DNA of 64,000 bases. Source: JASHPR01 sp963749145. GTDB taxonomy: Bacteria > Actinomycetota > Actinomycetes > Streptosporangiales > Streptosporangiaceae. Location of the stretch: positions 1,426,001 through 1,490,000 of the forward strand of contig CAVVLN010000001.1 of NCBI GenBank assembly GCA_963749145.1. The letters are read 5' to 3'. Shown here piece by piece: positions 54,066 to 63,898 of this stretch (positions within the stretch are counted from its first letter, which is position 1; each line of letters starts with the position of its first letter). A model generated the notes under the pieces. It did no database searches, was not told where the DNA came from, and worked only from the letters and a program-made list of their open reading frames with translations. Made by a program: the position numbers and the translations under genes.

Positions 54066-57000
54066 TCAGCCGTAGAACAGGCGCTCCATCACGCCCCGGG
54101 CCCGCCGCGCGGCCCGCCGGTAGTCCTGGACCAGGTCCTGCGAGGCGTCGGGGGCATACCCGAGCAGCCGCGCGACCGCGCCGAGTTCCGGCTGCGACGT
54201 CGGCACCGTGTCGCCCGCCCGGCCGCGCACCAGCACCACCGCGTTCCTGATCCGGGCGGCCAGCCGCCAGGCGCCCGCCAGCACGCCGGCGTCGGCCGGG
54301 CCGATCAGGCCTTCCTCGCTGGCGGCGCGCAGGGCGTCGAGCGTGCGCGTGGTCCGCAGCGCGGGCACCGCGTGGGCGTGCCGCAACTGCAGCAGCTGCG
54401 CCACCCACTCCACGTCCGTGAGCCCGCCGGGACCGAGCTTGAGGTGCAGCGCCGGGTCGATGCCGCGGGGTATGCGCTCGGACTCCATCCGGGCCTTGAT
54501 CCGGCGGATCTCCCGGACGGCCGCGTCGCCGATCCCGCCGCGGGGATAACGAAACTCGTCGGCCATGGCCATGAACGCCTCACCGAGGGCGGGATCGCCG
54601 GCCACCGGCTCGCCGCGCAGCAGGGCCTGCGCCTCCCAGGGCGCCGACCAGCGCCGGTAGTAGGCGTGGTAGGAGGCCAGGGTGCGCACCAGCGGCCCCT
54701 GCCGCCCTTCCGGCCGCAGCCCGGCGTCGATCGGCAGCGCCGGATCGGGGCCCGGGCGGGCCAGCAGGCCGCGCAATTCCTCGGCGACCGCGTGCGCGGC
54801 CCTGGTCGCCGCCTCCTCGTCCGCGCCGTCCCGTGGCTCGTGCACGAACATCACGTCGGCGTCGCTGGCGTAACCCATCTCGTGGCCGCCGAGCCGGCCC
54901 ATCGCCACCACGCAGATCCGGGTCGGCAGCGGGCCGCCCGCCTGCTCGACCTTCCGGGTCGCCGCGTCCAGCGCGGCCGCGACCGTGACCGCGGCCACGC
55001 TGGTGAGCGCCTCGCCGGTCTGCTCGATGCCGGACATCCCGAGCAGGTCCGCCGCGGCCGTGCGCAGCAGTTCCCGGCGGCGCAGCGCGAGCGCTGCCGC
55101 GACCGCGGCCGGGGCGGTGCGGTGCCGGCGCATGGCGGCCGCGGCGTCCGGGAAGAGCGCCTCGGCCGGCCTGGGCGCGAGCTGGGCGTCGTCGGCGAGC
55201 ATCGCCACCGCGTCGGGGGCGCGCAGCAGCAGCCCGGTCGCGTACCGGCTCGAGGCCAGCAGCCGGGCCATCCGCTGCGCGACCCGGGTGTCGTCCCGCA
55301 GCAGCCTCAGGTACCACGACGAATCCCCCAGCGCGTCGCTGACCTGCCGGAACGCGAGCAGGCCCGCGTCGGGCTGGGCCGCGTCGGCGAACCAGCCCAG
55401 CATCACCGGCAGCAGCGTGCGCTGGATCGCGGCCCGCCGCGAGACGCCCGCGGTGAGGAACTCGATGTGCCGCAGGGCCCCGGCCGGGTCGGCGTAGCCC
55501 AGCGCCTCGAGCCGCTCCCGGGCCGCCTCCTGGGTCAGCCGGACCGCCTCGCCGGGCAGCCGGGCCACCGCCTCGAGCAGCGGCCGGTAGAACAGCTTCT
55601 CGTGCAGCCGCCGGGCCTGGCTCGCGTGCGTGCGCCACTGCGCGATGAGCTCGTCGGCCGGATCACCCGGCCCGGGCGCGGCGGCGGGACCCATCGCGCG
55701 CAGCGCCCGGCCGACCTGGCGCAGCACGGCCGGGTCCTCGGGGAGCATGTGCGTGCGGCGCAGCTGGCGCAGCTGGAGCAGGTGCTCCACGCTGCGCAGG
55801 AACCGGTAGGCGTCGGCCAGGCCCGCCGCGTCCTGGCGGCCCACGTAGCCGCCTGCGGCCAGCGCCGCGAGCGCGTCCAGGGTGGCGGCGGCCCGCAGCG
55901 TCTCGTCGGTGCGCCCGTGCACGAGCTGCAGCAGCTGCACGGCGAACTCGATGTCGCGCAGGCCGCCGGGGCCCAGCTTGATCTCGCGCCCGGCCTGGTC
56001 GGCTGGCAGGTGGCCCAGCACCCGGCGCCGCATCGCCTGCACGTCGGCCACGAAATTCTCCCGCTGCGCCGCCGCCCAGACCAGGGGGACCATCGCGGCC
56101 AGGTAGGCGGCGCCGAGCGCGGGGTCGCCCGCGACCGGCCGCGCCTTGAGCAGGGCCTGGAACTCCCAGGTCTTCGCCCACCGCTCGTAGTAGGCCCGGT
56201 GGCTGGCCAGCGTGCGGACCAGCGGCCCGTCGCGGCCCTCCGGGCGCAGGTTCGGGTCCACCGGGAACAGCGCCTCCTCGGTGGCGGGTGCCGAGCAGGC
56301 CCGGATCATCCCGGTGGCCAGCCGGGTCGCGGTGCGCAGCGCGGCCGCCTCGCCGCCGTCCCCGCCCTCCGGCGGGCCGGCGGCCACGAAGATCACGTCC
56401 ACATCGCTGGCGTAGTTGAGCTCCCGGGCGCCGCATTTGCCCATCGCGATGACCGCGAGCCGGCCGGGTGCCGACCCCGGCGGCAGCTCGGACCGCGCGA
56501 TCGCGAGCGCCGCCTCCAGCGCCGCCGCCGCGAGATCGGCGAGCTCGGCGGCCACCTCGGGCAGGCCCTCGGCCCCGGTGAGGTCCCGGGCGGCCAGGTG
56601 CAGTAGCCGGCGCCGGTAGCCGGCCCGCAGCGCCGAGACCGGATCACCGCCGGGGAGCCGGGCCGGAGCGGCCACCGGCTCGCGGTCACCCGGCGCGGCG
56701 CCGACGGCGGCCAGCAGCTCGTCGCGGACCTGGCCCGCCGCCGGGCGGCGCAGCGCCTGAGGGCCGCTCAGCACCGTCCAGTCGGCCGGATGACGGGCGA
56801 GATGGCCGCCGAGCGCGGCGCTCACGCCGAGCACGCCGGTCAGCCGGGCCCGCAGGCCCGGGTCCGCGCGCAGGGCGGCCCACAGCCCGGCGTCCCGCGG
56901 CATCCGGGCCAGGCTGGCCAGGGCCAGGTCCGGGTCGGCCGCGGCCGCGAGCGCCTCGACCACACCAGCGTCCGCGCCGGCCAGGTCCAGGTCGAGATCG

Positions 57001-57089
57001 TCGGTGAGCAGGCGCTGCGCGCGGGCCGTGTCGGCGAAGCCCAGCGCGGCCAGTTGCCCGGCCAGGGTGGTCCCGCGCAGCATGCTCAC
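54066..57089 (-). CDS. glnE: Glutamine synthetase adenylyltransferase/deadenylase
   Basis: 1007 residues, normal length. Two nucleotidyltransferase domains with the metal-binding GxDxD-type motifs ELNYASDVDVIF (about residue 226) and EMGYASDADVMF (about 741), each followed by RPEGRDGPLVRT or RPEGRQGPLVRT. The former removes and the latter adds AMP on the glnA1 Tyr. Lies between glnA1 and glnA2, as in Mycobacterium. Confidence 0.96.
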   Translation of the reverse strand: MSMLRGTTLAGQLAALGFADTARAQRLLTDDLDLDLAGADAGVVEALAAAADPDLALASLARMPRDAGLWAALRADPGLRARLTGVLGVSAALGGHLARHPADWTVLSGPQALRRPAAGQVRDELLAAVGAAPGDREPVAAPARLPGGDPVSALRAGYRRRLLHLAARDLTGAEGLPEVAAELADLAAAALEAALAIARSELPPGSAPGRLAVIAMGKCGARELNYASDVDVIFVAAGPPEGGDGGEAAALRTATRLATGMIRACSAPATEEALFPVDPNLRPEGRDGPLVRTLASHRAYYERWAKTWEFQALLKARPVAGDPALGAAYLAAMVPLVWAAAQRENFVADVQAMRRRVLGHLPADQAGREIKLGPGGLRDIEFAVQLLQLVHGRTDETLRAAATLDALAALAAGGYVGRQDAAGLADAYRFLRSVEHLLQLRQLRRTHMLPEDPAVLRQVGRALRAMGPAAAPGPGDPADELIAQWRTHASQARRLHEKLFYRPLLEAVARLPGEAVRLTQEAARERLEALGYADPAGALRHIEFLTAGVSRRAAIQRTLLPVMLGWFADAAQPDAGLLAFRQVSDALGDSSWYLRLLRDDTRVAQRMARLLASSRYATGLLLRAPDAVAMLADDAQLAPRPAEALFPDAAAAMRRHRTAPAAVAAALALRRRELLRTAAADLLGMSGIEQTGEALTSVAAVTVAAALDAATRKVEQAGGPLPTRICVVAMGRLGGHEMGYASDADVMFVHEPRDGADEEAATRAAHAVAEELRGLLARPGPDPALPIDAGLRPEGRQGPLVRTLASYHAYYRRWSAPWEAQALLRGEPVAGDPALGEAFMAMADEFRYPRGGIGDAAVREIRRIKARMESERIPRGIDPALHLKLGPGGLTDVEWVAQLLQLRHAHAVPALRTTRTLDALRAASEEGLIGPADAGVLAGAWRLAARIRNAVVLVRGRAGDTVPTSQPELGAVARLLGYAPDASQDLVQDYRRAARRARGVMERLFYG

Positions 57090-57249
57090 GTCGCTAGTCT
57101 CCCCGGCGGGCCGGGATTAGTCTCGCGGCGGGCCGAGGTCGACGGCCGGCTCGTCGCCGCACCGGAAACTGGCCTCCTCGCGAGTTCTCCGAGGTCGGCG
57201 ACCAATCCGGTCATGTTCGTTCTTGGCCAAGCCGGTTATCCTCGACGGC

Positions 57250-58239
57250 GTGAGCCAAGATATCCGGGATACGGGAAACGCGCTGATTGAGGGCGTGACC
57301 AAGGCGTGGGGCCAGCTGGTCCAGCAGATCGACGAGATCCTCGGCTGGTCGGCCGGGACGGTCCCCGCCCCCGGCGGGCGCAAGCCGTCGGTCATGTCCG
57401 ACAGCGAGCTGCGCGCGGCCGTGCGGGGCGCCGCCACCGGCCTGATCGGTTCCGTCGACCCGGCCCGGCAGGCGCACGCGTTCGTCATGGTCGATCCCCG
57501 CTGGCGCTTCAACCTGCCGGTCGCCGTGCCCGCCCACCTGCAGCACCTGTTCATCGAGGCCTCCGACGCGTTCGGCCTCGGGATCGTCGGCCTGGATCAC
57601 CATGCCTCGTCGGTCGACCTGGCCGCGGTCGGGCGCCTGGCCGAGATCCTGGCCCGGGCCCGGTGGCTGGTGGAGCCGGCCGACGCCGGGCAGCGCAACG
57701 ACCGCGGCTACGCGCTGACCGAGGAGGCGATCGCCGGACTGCGCGCGGCCGCCGGCCGCGCGCAGGACGCGGGCGGCGCCGACCAGACCGGCCTGGCCGG
57801 CGAGATCGCCGACCGGGCGGCCACGATGGCGGACCGGCTCGCGGAGCTCAGGCAGGACGACGGGCTCGGCGAGGCGCGGCTGCCGAAGCCGCGCAAGCTG
57901 CTGCGGGCCTACCTGCCCGGCAACGACGTCGAGCTGTTCGCGCTGCTGACGGCGGCCGGCTCACGCCCGGCCGTCCCGCCCACCGCCCTGTTCTACCGCG
58001 AGGCGGGCACCGGGGACGCGCTCTACCACTTCGAGCGCCAGCACCTCACCCGCGGCTACTGGCTGGCCCGGGCGACCGCGCTGTACGCGGGCATCTGCGC
58101 CGCGGCCGGGCCCGTTCTCGGCCGCGCCGACTGGCAGGAGCCCGTGGCCCTGGCCGAGTCCCGGCTCCGGCCGCTCGCCCTCGAGATCGGTCAGCGCTAC
58201 CAGCAGCGGCTGCGGCGCGGCCTGCATCCCGGCTTGTAA
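57250..58239 (+). CDS. Conserved hypothetical protein beside glnE
   Basis: 329 residues from GTG 57250 (MSQDIRDTGNALIEGVTKAWGQLV); a TTG at 57223 is possible. Soluble and mainly helical, with no signal or TM. Notable blocks: DPRWRFNLPVAVPAHLQHLFIEASDAFGLGIVGLDHHASSVDL and PTALFYREAGTGDALYHFERQHLTRGYW. No domain recognised. Divergent from glnE, convergent with glnA2. Confidence 0.65.
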   Translation: MSQDIRDTGNALIEGVTKAWGQLVQQIDEILGWSAGTVPAPGGRKPSVMSDSELRAAVRGAATGLIGSVDPARQAHAFVMVDPRWRFNLPVAVPAHLQHLFIEASDAFGLGIVGLDHHASSVDLAAVGRLAEILARARWLVEPADAGQRNDRGYALTEEAIAGLRAAAGRAQDAGGADQTGLAGEIADRAATMADRLAELRQDDGLGEARLPKPRKLLRAYLPGNDVELFALLTAAGSRPAVPPTALFYREAGTGDALYHFERQHLTRGYWLARATALYAGICAAAGPVLGRADWQEPVALAESRLRPLALEIGQRYQQRLRRGLHPGL

Positions 58240-58275
58240 CCTTGACCGGGCGGGCTGGCCGTTCTGGTCCAGTCG

Positions 58276-59634
58276 TCAGAGCATCGGCAGGTAGCGGGCC
58301 AGCTCGAACTCGGTGACCTGGCGGCTGTACTCCTCCCACTCGGCGCGCTTGTTCCGCAGGAAGAAGTCGAAGACGTGCTCGCCGAGCGTCTCGGCGACCA
58401 GTTCGCTGTTCTGCATCACGTCGCAGGCGTCGGACAGGCTGTGCGGCAGCGGCGCGATCCCCAGCGCCCGCCGCTCGGCCGAGGTGAGCGCCCACACGTC
58501 GTCTTCCGCGCCGGGCGGGAGCTCGTAGTCGGCCTCGATCCCCTTGAGCCCGGCCGCGAGGATCACCGCGAACGCCAGGTACGGGTTGCAGGCCGAGTCG
58601 ATCGAGCGGAACTCGATGCGGGTCGCGTTGCCCTTCTGCGGCTTGTACATCGGCACCCGGACCAGGGCCGACCGGTTGTTGTGGCCCCAGCAGATGTAGG
58701 CGGGCGCCTCACCGCCGGCCGCGGCGATCCGCTGGTCCCCGCCCCAGAGCCGCTTGTAGGAGTTGACCCACTGGTTGCACACCGCGGTGATCTCCGCCGC
58801 GTGGGTGAGCAGCCCGGCGATGAACGCCCGGCCGAGCTTGGACAGCTGGAAGTCGGCCCCCGGCTCGTAGAAGACGTTGCGGTCGCCCTCGAACAGGGAC
58901 ATGTGCGTGTGCATGCCCGAGCCGGGATGCTCGGTGAACGGCTTCGGCATGAACGAGCAGAAGACGCCCTGGTCGAGCGCGACCTCCTTCATCGCCAGCC
59001 GGAACGACATCACGTTGTCGGCCGTGGTCAGCGCGTCGGCGTAGCGCAGGTCGATCTCCTGCTGGCCGGGCGCGCCCTCGTGGTGGCTGAACTCGACCGA
59101 GATGCCCATGCTCTCCAGCATCGAGATCGCGCTGCGCCGGAAGTCGTGCGCGATCATGTGCGGCGTGTGGTCGAAGTAGCCGCCGGTGTCGATCGGCTGC
59201 GGCCGCGATCCGGGCTCCGGCTTCTCGCGGAGCAGGAAGAACTCGACCTCGGGGTGGGTGTAGAAGCTGAACCCCAGGTCGGCGGCCCGGCTGAGGGCGC
59301 GCTTGAGGACGTAGCGGGGGTCGGCGTACGAGGGCGTGCCGTCCGGCATCAGGATGTCGCAGAACATCCGGCCGACCGCCGCCTCGCCGCGCAGCGGCAT
59401 CAGCTGGAACGTCGACGGGTCCGGCCTGGCGATCATGTCCGACTCGTAGACCCGGGCGAACCCCTCGATCGCGGAGCCGTCAAAGCCGATACCCTCGGCG
59501 AACGCGCCTTCCAGCTCGGCCGGGGCGACCGCCACCGACTTCAGGTAGCCGAGCACGTCGGTGAACCACAACCGCACGAACCGGACGTCGCGTTCCTCGA
59601 GCGTGCGCAGCACGAACTCTTCCTGCCTGTCCAC
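58276..59634 (-). CDS. glnA2: Glutamine synthetase type I, GlnA2 subfamily
   Basis: 452 residues from GTG 59634. The opening DRQEEFVLRTLEERDVRFVRLWFTDVLG is the GlnA2 (Rv2222c-like) hallmark. GS motifs: GIGFDGSAIEGFARV, THPEVEFFLL, FMPKPFTEHPGSGMHTHMSLF, NRSALVRVP. The adenylylation Tyr region is replaced (DDVWALTSAERRALG), so GlnE should not control it. The frame stays open far upstream but that is non-coding. Some GlnA2-type enzymes glutamylate other amines, so classical GS activity is not certain. Confidence 0.93.
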   Translation of the reverse strand: MDRQEEFVLRTLEERDVRFVRLWFTDVLGYLKSVAVAPAELEGAFAEGIGFDGSAIEGFARVYESDMIARPDPSTFQLMPLRGEAAVGRMFCDILMPDGTPSYADPRYVLKRALSRAADLGFSFYTHPEVEFFLLREKPEPGSRPQPIDTGGYFDHTPHMIAHDFRRSAISMLESMGISVEFSHHEGAPGQQEIDLRYADALTTADNVMSFRLAMKEVALDQGVFCSFMPKPFTEHPGSGMHTHMSLFEGDRNVFYEPGADFQLSKLGRAFIAGLLTHAAEITAVCNQWVNSYKRLWGGDQRIAAAGGEAPAYICWGHNNRSALVRVPMYKPQKGNATRIEFRSIDSACNPYLAFAVILAAGLKGIEADYELPPGAEDDVWALTSAERRALGIAPLPHSLSDACDVMQNSELVAETLGEHVFDFFLRNKRAEWEEYSRQVTEFELARYLPML

Positions 59635-59656
59635 GGCGCCAGTCTGCCCCGCGCGT

Positions 59657-59672
59657 GTTTCCGGCGCGTTAA
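59657..59672 (-). promoter_or_regulatory. Possible GlnR half box upstream of glnA2
   Basis: On the minus strand TTAAC, 6 bp, GAAAC: one a-b site of the GlnR consensus, ending 22 bp before the glnA2 start. The second a-b site is not seen. Confidence 0.35.
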
Positions 59673-59772
59673 CGCCCCTCGGTTTGGCTGGCGGAGTCGA
59701 AAACAGTTCGTAGTATCGCCATAGTATGCTATAGTTAATCGAACGCAAGAGCGATCCGTCGGGAGGTGGGAC

Positions 59773-61768
59773 ATGAGCGGCGACCAGGACCGTGAACCCG
59801 CCTCCCGGCCCGACCCCGGGCCTGGCGGCCACGGCCCCGTGCGCCGCCCCGCGGTGCTCACCGCCGAGGATCTGGCGGCGATTCTGCGCGGCCGGGGCCG
59901 GTTGACCGAGGCCGAGCTGGATGCGCTGGAGCGGCTGGACCGAGCCTGCCTTGACCCAGACGACGACCCGGGTGACGACCCGGACTGCGCGCCGCCGCCG
60001 GAGTGGCTGACGGTGACCGCCGAAGAGCAGCGCGGGCTGCTGGGCACCGATGAGGACCTGGCTGGCCTGGCCGAAGACGACCCGGAGGAGGACCCGGAGG
60101 TGCTGGACGCCGGGTTCACCCACAGTTGCCCCACTCCGGGTGCCACCGGGTTCGCCGCGGGCGGGCTGCTGGATCAGATGCTGCCCGGCGCGGACCTGGC
60201 CTGGCACACGGGGATGGCGCGGCAGCGCGGGCTGGGCACGCTGGATGATGACCAGCTGGTCGGGTTCCTGGGTGCCGCGCGGCGGCTGGGATCGTGGGCG
60301 GCCGCGCTGGAGCACGACGCGACCGCCGAGCTGGACGCCCGCCGCGCCGGGCCCGACGGACGCGAGGGCGAGCACGTGGCCGCCGAGCTGGCCGCCGCGC
60401 TGACCCTGACCGGCCGCGCCGCCCAGGCCCAGCTGGACCTGTCCCGCCAGCTGGAGCGCCTCCCCCAGACCCGGGCGTTGCTGGCCGCCGGGATCATCGA
60501 CCGGCCCCGGGTTCTGGTCATCACCGGGGAACTCGCCCTCCTCGACGACGCCATGGCGGCGGCGGTGGAGAACCTGATCGCGCCGCGGGCCGGGGGGATG
60601 ACGACCGGGCGGCTGCGCGCGGCCTGCCAGCGCGCGGTGCTGGCCTGTGACCCGCAGGCCGCGATCCGCCGCCGCGAGCAGGCCGAGAAGGACGCCCGGG
60701 TCGAGTGCTGGACCGAGGCCGCCGGGACCGCGGCGCTGGCCGGGCGGGACCTGGACCGGGCCCGGGCCATCACCGCGGACAAGACCCTCGACGCTGACGC
60801 CCGCTGGCTGCACGACCACGGCGTGCCCGGCACCCTGGAGCAGCTGCGCGTCGAGGCGTTCCTGGCCCGCCTCAACGGCCAGCCCCTGGAATCCCTGGTG
60901 CCCCCGGTCCCCGCCGGAGCGAGCGCCGGCCCGGCCCGGCCCACCGCGCCCGGGCCCGGCGGCCCGGGCGCTGCGGGCGTGTGGCCGCCTGCCTTCGGCG
61001 CCCCCGGCAGCACCGCGGCCGGCACCGCGGCCGGCACCGCGGGCCCGGCCGCGCCCGGCGGCACCCCGCCCGGCCCCGGGAGCACCGCCGCCGGGCGGGT
61101 GGCCCCCGGCCACCGGCGGCCCCGGCCCCGGCCCGGTCACCGGCGCCGCCGGCCTCGGGGTCAGCGGGGTCAGCGGGGTCAACGTGATCGTCCCGTGGCT
61201 GAGCTGGCTCGAGCTATCCGATTCCCCGGGCGAGGTCACCGGCACCGGCGCCGCCGGGCCCGCCGACGCCCCGACCTGCCGCACCATCGCCGACACCCTG
61301 GCCACCAACCCGGCCACCCGCTGGTCGGTCACCATCACCGACCCATCCGGGCGCCCCGTCGCCCATGGCCGCGCCCGGGCCGGGCCCGGACCGCCCGGCC
61401 CCGGCCGCCGCGCCTGGCTCACCGCGATCAAGCTCACCCCGATCGCCGCCGGCACCTGCGCCCACCCAAACGAGTCCGCCGGGTACCGCCCCTCGAACAG
61501 GCTGCGGAACCTGGTCAAAACCCGCTCCCGACGATGCGGGTTCCCCGGCTGCCGCCGCCCGGCCTGGCGCTGCGACGACGACCATACGATTCCCCACGAC
61601 CAGGGCGGCCGGACCTGCGAGTGCAATGTGTCCCCTTTGTGCCGTCAACACCACCAAACCAAACAAGCATCCGGGTGGCGGCTCGACCAGCCCCAGCCCG
61701 GCGTCCTGGTCTGGACCGCCCCCAGCGGACGCCGCTACACCACCACCCCCGAGCCCTACCCGGTCTAG
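59773..61768 (+). CDS. DUF222/HNH endonuclease-like protein (13E12 family), frame-disrupted
   Basis: GTG/ATG region with GGGAGGTGGG upstream of ATG 59773. Acidic N-terminus (DLDPDDDPGDDPD-type), DUF222 core (DQLVGFLGAARRLGSWAAALEHDATAELDARRAGPDGREGEHVAAELAAALTLTGRAAQAQLDLSRQL ... GIIDRPRVLVITGELALLDD). A Pro/Gly linker near 61060-61110 contains a one-base gain. The C-terminus is an HNH domain (CGFPGCRRPAWRCDDDHTIPHDQGGRTCECNVSPLCRQHHQTK) ending at 61768. Such genes are multicopy in actinobacteria; role unclear, possibly mobile. Confidence 0.82.
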
Positions 61769-61847
61769 CCTTCTTGGCCACTCCCGCCACATCGCAGGTC
61801 CGGCAGCGTGAACAAGTCAGTCCCCGAGGCGATAGCCTCGCCGGCTG

Positions 61848-62700
61848 TCACGGGCGGCGGTAAAGCTCGGTGAGCAAGGCGACGGCCGCGTGCGTCGAGG
61901 GATGCGGGTCGTGCCGCCGCCAGATCATCCGCACCACGATCGCCGGGGCGTCGCGCAGCGGCCGGAACACGACGCCGTCGCGCCGGTACTGGGCGGTGGT
62001 GCCCTCCGGGGTGATCCCGATGCCGCCGCCGGCCGCGATGACCGTGAGCCAGTCATCGATGTCGCGCGTTTGAAGGACGGCGGGCCGCGCGTCCGCCGGC
62101 CACAGGTCCGGGGTGGTGGTCCCGGTCCGCCGGTCGACCAGCAGGGTCCGCTCCGGTATCTCGCCGAGCCTGATCGAGCGCCGGGCGGCCCAGGGATCGT
62201 CAGCCGCCAGCGCGCAGTAGCGCCGTTCCTGGCCCACGACGGCGCTGTCGAAGCGCCGCAGCGGCTGCAGTGCGCAGCACCGCGAGGTCGCACAGGCCCT
62301 CGGCCAGCCCGCCGGTGGCCGAGTTGGTCCGGATCAGCTGCACCTCGACGTCCGGGTACCGGGCCGCCCAGCGGCGCTGGAACTCACGGGTGTGCCGGCC
62401 CATGGCGGCCCAGGCGTGCCCGATGCGGAGCCTGGTGTGGCCGGTGGTCGCCTCGGCGACCAGGTTGTCGGCCGCGGCCAGCACCTGCCGGGCCTGGGCC
62501 AGCGCCTGGACGCCGGCCGTGGTCGGGGTGATGCTCCGGCTGGTGCGGTGCAGCAGCCGGACGCCGAGGACCTGCTCGAGCGAGCTGAGGTTCCGGGACA
62601 CGGCCGCCTGGGAGATGCCGAGCTCGATCGCCGCGTCGGTGAAGCTGCCCGCGTCCACGATCGCCACCAGGCAGCGCAGGTGCCGCAGCTCCAGATCCAT
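61848..62700 (-). CDS. LysR-family regulator, frame-disrupted
   Basis: N-terminal wHTH (LRHLRCLVAIVDAGSFTDAAIELGISQAAVSRNLSSLEQVLGVRLLHRTSRSITPT) is complete. The frame breaks near 62270 by one extra base after CDLAVLR. The effector domain resumes as PLRRFDSAVVGQERRYCALAADDPWA and ends IDDWLTVIAAGGGIGITPEGT ... LLTELYRRP at 61848. About 283 residues combined, slightly short but normal in pattern. Divergent from the EamA gene, with a dyad between. Confidence 0.8.
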
Positions 62701-62728
62701 AACCGAATCGTATAGTTAACCCGTCGCA

Positions 62729-62745
62729 TGCATTTGGCGTATGCA
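62729..62745. promoter_or_regulatory. LysR-type operator dyad
   Basis: TGCATTTGGCGTATGCA: TGCAT and ATGCA arms around a 7-bp spacer, in the 50-bp gap between the LysR gene and the EamA gene. Matches the usual position of a LysR box. Confidence 0.55.
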
Positions 62746-62750
62746 CCGTC

Positions 62751-63233
62751 ATGGTCCAGGCTCGGACCATGACCCCCACGACCACCGTGACCACCACGAC
62801 CACCGTGACGCACGAGCGGCCGGGTGCTGCCGCCGCGGCCGTGCGGCCCGGCCGCCTGGCCGGGATCGCGCTGATGACCGGGGGCGCCCTGTCCGTTCAG
62901 CTCGGCGCGGGCCTGTCCGCGCTGCTGTACGTGCCGGTCGGCATCTGGGCCCTGGCCAGTCACCCGGTGACCGTTGCCGCGCTCGGCCGCGCGGCCGTGG
63001 CGGGCGTCTTGTGCTCGGCGGTCCCGATGGTCGGTGACGTGCTCGCGCTGCGCCGGGTCCCGGCCCGGTTCTTCGGCGTCTTCATGAGCGTCAACCCGGT
63101 GTTCGCGGCGCTGACCGGCCTCGTCGTCCTGGGCCAGTCGCTGGCGCCGGCCGACTGGCTGGCGATCGCCGCCATCGTGACCGCCAACGCGGTCAGCGTC
63201 AGCCGGGGCGACCGCCTGGCCCGGTCCCGGTGA
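62751..63233 (+). pseudogene. EamA/RhtA-type transporter with internal deletion
   Basis: 160 residues instead of about 290. The start matches the first helix of RhtA-like exporters (RPGRLAGIALMTGGALSVQLGAGLSALLYVPVG). It then jumps to the C-terminal part (VTVAALGRAAVAGVLCSAVPMVGDVLALRRVPARFFGVFMSVNPVFAALTGLVVLGQSL). About five TM helices are missing in frame, so transport function is doubtful. ATG 62751 or 62769. Controlled, if expressed, by the divergent LysR. Confidence 0.7.
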
Positions 63234-63286
63234 GGGCTCCCAGTCTCGCTTGGCCCAGATTTGCTTGACTGTGCTAATCTCAATAC

Positions 63287-63898
63287 ATGCGAACAAGTAA
63301 TAGCTCAGGTGAGCGGAACCGGACGTTCACCGAGCAGGCGCGCCGGGCGCAGATCATCGCGGCCGCGATCGCCACGATCGCCGAGGTCGGGTACCGGAAG
63401 GCCTCGTTCGCGCAGATCGCCAGGCGGGCCGGGCTGTCCAGCACGGGCCTGATCTCCTATCACTTCGCCGGGAAGGACGAGCTGATCGGCGAGGTGGTGC
63501 GGACCGTGCTGGCCGACATCGGCGCGTTCATGGCCGAGCGGATGAAGACCGCCGCCAGCCCGGCCGACGCGCTGCGGACCTATATCGAGGGGAACGTGGC
63601 GTTCATCGGCAGCCACCGGGAGCAGATGAAGGCCCTGTCCGACATCTTCATCAGCGGCGCCTTCGGCTACGACGCGGCCGCCGAGCGCGGAGCGGTGTCG
63701 CCGCTGGAGGACATGCTGCGGGCCGGGCAGGCCGCCGGGCAGTTCCGCGGCTTCGACCCGGTCGTGATGGCGACCCTGGTCCAGCGGGCCGTCGACGGGC
63801 TGCCGTTCCTGCTCGGCATGCGCCCGGACCTGGACGTGGCCGCCTACGGGCGGGAGGTGGCGGTCTCGTTCGACCTGGCCACCCGGGCGCAGCCGTGA
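63287..63898 (+). CDS. TetR-family regulator
   Basis: 203 residues. HTH ARRAQIIAAAIATIAEVGYRKASFAQIARRAGLSSTGLISYHFAGKDELI (about 19-68), then a TetR_C-like ligand domain. GTGA overlap with the next gene suggests it controls its own operon, including the VC0807-like protein. Confidence 0.9.
   Translation: MRTSNSSGERNRTFTEQARRAQIIAAAIATIAEVGYRKASFAQIARRAGLSSTGLISYHFAGKDELIGEVVRTVLADIGAFMAERMKTAASPADALRTYIEGNVAFIGSHREQMKALSDIFISGAFGYDAAAERGAVSPLEDMLRAGQAAGQFRGFDPVVMATLVQRAVDGLPFLLGMRPDLDVAAYGREVAVSFDLATRAQP

Noticed and set aside
58276..61626. A 1116-codon frame making glnA2 look like a C-terminal part of a larger protein
   Set aside because: The upstream 660 codons are antisense to the HNH gene and resemble no domain; GlnA2 has its own GTG at normal family length.
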